A program made the position numbers and the translations under genes. DNA of 8,287 nt from Candidatus Shapirobacteria bacterium (GTDB lineage Bacteria; Patescibacteriota; Microgenomatia; UBA12405). The stretch spans positions 1 to 8,287 of the forward strand of contig JAQVQI010000026.1 of assembly GCA_028701645.1 (NCBI GenBank). The letters run 5' to 3'. The notes under the pieces are model-generated. The model searched no databases. It was not told the DNA's origin and worked only from the letters and a program-made list of their open reading frames with translations. Below are positions 6,265-8,287 of this stretch, piece after piece (position 1 is the stretch's first letter; every line of letters starts with the position of its first letter).

Positions 6265-7377
6265 ATGGATACAAAGGAAAAAATTGCTTTAATTTCTCGT
6301 AACTGTCAAGAGGTATTAACTGAAGTTGACTTAAAAAACTTAATTGAGAGTGGGACTGAATTGAAACATTATATTGGGTTTGAAATTTCAGGGATGGTTC
6401 ATTTGGGAACTGGATTGATATCAATGGGAAAAATTGCCGATTTTATAAAAGCTGGAGTAAAATGTCGAATTTTGTTGGCCGACTTTCATTCTTATTTAAA
6501 CAACAAATTGGGAGGTAGCTGGGAAAATATTCGTTGGGCGACAGAAAATTATTTTAAGGCGGGATTAATAGCCTCTTTGAGGTGTTTTGGAATCAATAAA
6601 GACCAGGTTGAGTTTATTACTGGAAGAGATTTGTATGAAAACAATTTGGTTCACTGGGAAACTTTTATGGAAGTAGGAAAATATGTCACCTTATCAAGAA
6701 ATTTAAGATCAATTTCGATTATGGGTAAACAACAAGGAACTGATGTTGATATGTCGACTTTGTTTTACCCCCCACTACAGGTGGCCGATATTTTTACTTT
6801 GGGAGCAAATATAGTTCAAGCTGGAATGGATCAAAGAAAAGCTCATGTAATTGCAAAAGATGTGGTCAAAAAACTTAAAATAAATCCACTTAAAAACAGA
6901 ACGGGTGAAGTAATATCACCAATTGCAATTCATCAAAATTTAATTGCCGGACTGACTGGACCATCAAAAGGAGAAAATAACGAAGAAACTTTAAAGATGA
7001 GTAAATCTAAACCAGATAGTGCGGTTTTTATCCATGACACACCAGATGAGATTAGAGAAAAAATTAAAAAAGCTTATGCCCCGCCAAAAGAAATTGAATT
7101 TAATCCGTTAATAAACTGGGTGGAAACTTTGGTTTTTTGGGGAGAAAAAGAGGGAAACTTTAAAATTTGCCGACCGGAAAAATTTGGCGGAGATGTTATT
7201 TATACCAACATTGATAAATTAATTGCGGATTATAAATCGGGCGAATTGTTCCCTCTTGATCTTAAAAACGGACTGGCTGATTGGTTAATAGAAAAATTAG
7301 CACCAGCTAGAGAATACTTTGAAAGACCAGAAGCAAAAAAGGGGTTAGAAGGAATGAAAGAATTATTAAAGAAATAA
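6265..7377 (+). CDS. tyrS: Tyrosyl-tRNA synthetase, archaeal/eukaryotic type
   Basis: A class Ic cytoplasmic enzyme that charges tRNA-Tyr with tyrosine using ATP; 370 residues. The class I signatures are H46-L-G-T-G (HIGH-like) after Y-I-G-F-E-I-S-G, and K244-M-S-K-S. Tyrosine-pocket residues match the archaeal enzyme of Methanocaldococcus jannaschii as recalled: Y36 (its Y32), Y168-P-P-L-Q172-x-x-D175 (its Y151, Q155, D158) and M-D-Q190-R (its Q173). These favour TyrRS over the related TrpRS. The anticodon-binding end carries R-P-E-K-F-G-G-D and the P-L-D-L-K-N-G-L-A-D-W-L segment, matching archaeal R-P-E-K-F-G-G-D and M-D-L-K-N. The common bacterial TyrRS instead has W-x-G-F-D-P-T and an S4-like C-terminal domain, both absent. 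It starts 33 bases after the membrane gene with no visible ribosome site. The TAA stop overlaps the start of a repeat element. Confidence 0.93.
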   Translation: MDTKEKIALISRNCQEVLTEVDLKNLIESGTELKHYIGFEISGMVHLGTGLISMGKIADFIKAGVKCRILLADFHSYLNNKLGGSWENIRWATENYFKAGLIASLRCFGINKDQVEFITGRDLYENNLVHWETFMEVGKYVTLSRNLRSISIMGKQQGTDVDMSTLFYPPLQVADIFTLGANIVQAGMDQRKAHVIAKDVVKKLKINPLKNRTGEVISPIAIHQNLIAGLTGPSKGENNEETLKMSKSKPDSAVFIHDTPDEIREKIKKAYAPPKEIEFNPLINWVETLVFWGEKEGNFKICRPEKFGGDVIYTNIDKLIADYKSGELFPLDLKNGLADWLIEKLAPAREYFERPEAKKGLEGMKELLKK

Positions 7378-7424
7378 ACCCTCTGTCCTTCGACAAGCTC
7401 AGGTCATCTCCCTTAAAAAGGGCA
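7376..7424 (+). repeat. Composite intergenic copy of the palindromic element plus a TCCTTCGACAAGCTCAGG module
   Basis: The 58-base gap between tyrS and queH begins AAACCC, overlapping the tyrS TAA, and ends with CTCCCTTAAAAAGGG (7408-7422), both shared with the in-gene elements. Between them lies TCCTTCGACAAGCTCAGG (7386-7403), a partly self-complementary motif recalled as recurring in unrelated bacterial genomes. The hairpin CCCTT-AAA-AAGGG is not followed by a T-run, so it is not a standard terminator. Confidence 0.65.
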
Positions 7425-7435
7425 ACTTTAATTTT

Positions 7436-7990
7436 ATGAAAATTTTAATTCATGCGTGCTGTGCGGATTGTTTACTGAAATTTATTGATTCTATAAAAAG
7501 AGAAAATAAGGAAATTGACGATATCGTGGTTTATTTTTACAATCCCAATATACACCCAAGATCTGAATATTTAGCCAGATTGAATGCCATTAAAAAGATA
7601 AGTGAAGAAAATAAAATTAAATTAATTGTGGCGGATTGGAGTCCAAGGGAATGGTTTGAAAGAATTAAACCCACCCCACCCTCCCTTAAAAAGGGAGGCA
7701 ATAATCTTACAGTTAATCGGTGTGAGAAGTGTTGGAGATTGAGATTGGGGAAAACATTTGAATATGCCAAAGAAAAAGGTTTTGAGGTGGTTTCGTCAAC
7801 TTTGATTACCAGTCATTATCAAGATCAAAACAAAATAGAAACAATCTCTAAAGAACTTGAAAATAAGTATCAAATAAAATTTTTGATACCTAAAAAAGTA
7901 TCAAAAGACTTAAAAACTACAGGTTTTTACAAACAAAATTATTGTGGCTGCTGTTATTCACTAGTTGAGGCGTGGGGAGAGAAATTTTAG
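7436..7990 (+). CDS. queH: Epoxyqueuosine reductase QueH (DUF208 family)
   Basis: A cytoplasmic iron-sulfur enzyme that reduces epoxyqueuosine to queuosine, the last step of queuosine modification at the wobble base of GUN-anticodon tRNAs (Tyr, His, Asn, Asp). At 184 residues it is near the short end of the family. Family motifs in order: H7-A-C8... with the C8-C9 pair and C12 (H-A-C-C-A-D-C), F-Y-N-P-N-I-H-P (34-41), E-Y-x-x-R, R95-C96-x-x-C99 followed by R-L-R-L-x-K-T, then S-T-L-I-T-S, and Y169-C170-G-C172-C-Y-S. The Cys pairs and Y-C-G-C bind the cluster and metal in this family. Residues 78-87 (K-P-T-P-P-S-L-K-K-G) are an inserted palindromic element in the loop before the R-C-x-x-C motif. 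It follows tyrS by 58 bases; its product would act on the tRNA charged by that enzyme. Stop TAG overlaps the stop of the opposite gene. Confidence 0.92.
   Translation: MKILIHACCADCLLKFIDSIKRENKEIDDIVVYFYNPNIHPRSEYLARLNAIKKISEENKIKLIVADWSPREWFERIKPTPPSLKKGGNNLTVNRCEKCWRLRLGKTFEYAKEKGFEVVSSTLITSHYQDQNKIETISKELENKYQIKFLIPKKVSKDLKTTGFYKQNYCGCCYSLVEAWGEKF
7667..7697 (+). repeat. In-frame mini-palindromic element inside queH (copy 3)
   Basis: 31 bp with the same core CTCCCTT-AAA-AAGGGAG (7681-7697) as at 768-798, read in the same frame as K-P-T-P-P-S-L-K-K-G. It is placed in a surface-type loop between W-F-E-R and the R-C-x-x-C motif, where QueH homologues recalled here have no such insert. Confidence 0.85.
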
Positions 7991-8287
7991 TTTTTATTTT
8001 TGAGCCACCAGAAATCTGGTAAATCTCCATCTCTTTTTAAGATAAGATTTGTCCAATTCTCGACTAATTTTCTTTTTAATCGATATGGCGGTGAATATCG
8101 AGGAATAAAATGAGAAATAGTCCAATAATCTAATTCACCTCGTCTACTTAACCCTTGGCTACCGACACACATAAATTCCATTTCATACCAAGGATAGTGT
8201 TGGGTGTAAGGAATTGAGACACCAACAAGTTGAACCCATAAACCAATCACAACTAAAAATAAGATAATTTTTTTATTAACCCTTGCC
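7987..8287 (-). CDS. C-terminal part of an unidentified membrane protein (truncated by the right edge)
   Basis: The frame is open to the right edge, so the start lies outside; a GTG at 8250 is only an internal codon. About 99 residues are visible. They begin with a basic residue cluster and one hydrophobic helix (I-I-L-F-L-V-V-I-G-L-W-V-Q-L-V-G-V), followed by an aromatic-rich, probably extracytoplasmic tail containing S-I-P-Y-T-Q-H-Y-P-W-Y, G-E-L-D-Y-W and F-I-P-R-Y-S-P-P-Y-R-L-K. A last helix followed by such a tail recalls the ends of large multi-helix membrane proteins of CPR genomes, some of them glycosyltransferase-like, but no family can be named. Its TAA (7989-7987) shares bases with the queH TAG (7988-7990): the genes converge with a 4-base overlap and no terminator between them. 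Confidence 0.6.
   Translation of the reverse strand, partial: ARVNKKIILFLVVIGLWVQLVGVSIPYTQHYPWYEMEFMCVGSQGLSRRGELDYWTISHFIPRYSPPYRLKRKLVENWTNLILKRDGDLPDFWWLKNKN

Noticed and set aside
7408..7424. Intrinsic terminator after tyrS
   Set aside because: The hairpin CCCTT-AAA-AAGGG is short and is followed by CAACTTTA rather than a T-run.
7537..7770. Minus-strand open frame inside queH
   Set aside because: It is the reverse of conserved QueH motifs and the palindromic insert, with no independent support.
1..8287. Genome-wide recoding of TGA to Trp or Gly
   Set aside because: Tryptophan is always TGG and only one in-frame TGA occurs in about 2,500 codons; reassigned genomes would be expected to show many.

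Overview
The window is AT-rich, tightly packed bacterial DNA. Short intergenic gaps, several leaderless-looking starts, many lysine-rich small membrane proteins, an archaeal/eukaryotic-type tyrosyl-tRNA synthetase and short in-frame palindromic inserts reading K-P-T-x-P-S-L-K-K-G together suggest a Patescibacteria/CPR genome, perhaps Microgenomates. This assignment is inference: no rRNA, ribosomal protein or tRNA gene is present to test it. Every complete gene ends in TAA or TAG, and tryptophan is always TGG.

Positions 1-3609 (+) form a copper-handling cluster. First comes a tripartite membrane protein: the tail of an HMA metal-binding domain, a TauE/SafE (UreH/DsbD_2-like) membrane domain and a C-terminal cupredoxin-like domain. 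It is interrupted by one in-frame TGA at 234-236. Two bases after it begins a CopA-type Cu+ P1B-ATPase, followed 8 bases later by a small two-helix membrane protein with a CxxC...CxxC zinc-ribbon tail. The likely joint job is capture and export of copper.

Positions 3610-4288 hold a stand-alone heat-shock unit. After a 6 x 8-bp tandem repeat there is a strong sigma70-type promoter overlapped by a near-perfect CIRCE operator, then an Hsp20 gene, then a bidirectional terminator shared with the convergent gene.

Positions 4289-5659 (-) encode a MATE-family efflux transporter. A short divergent promoter region separates it from a rightward group (5728-7990): a 4-helix membrane protein of unknown function, the archaeal-type TyrRS, and QueH, an epoxyqueuosine reductase of queuosine-tRNA modification. 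TyrRS and QueH both concern tRNA (QueH acts on GUN-anticodon tRNAs, including tRNA-Tyr). The right edge carries the C-terminal part of an unidentified membrane protein on the minus strand, whose stop codon overlaps that of queH.

The most interesting features are the family of mini-palindromic elements inserted in-frame in linkers or loops of at least two genes and present in altered form between genes, the lone in-frame TGA in the copper gene, and the CIRCE-controlled hsp20.
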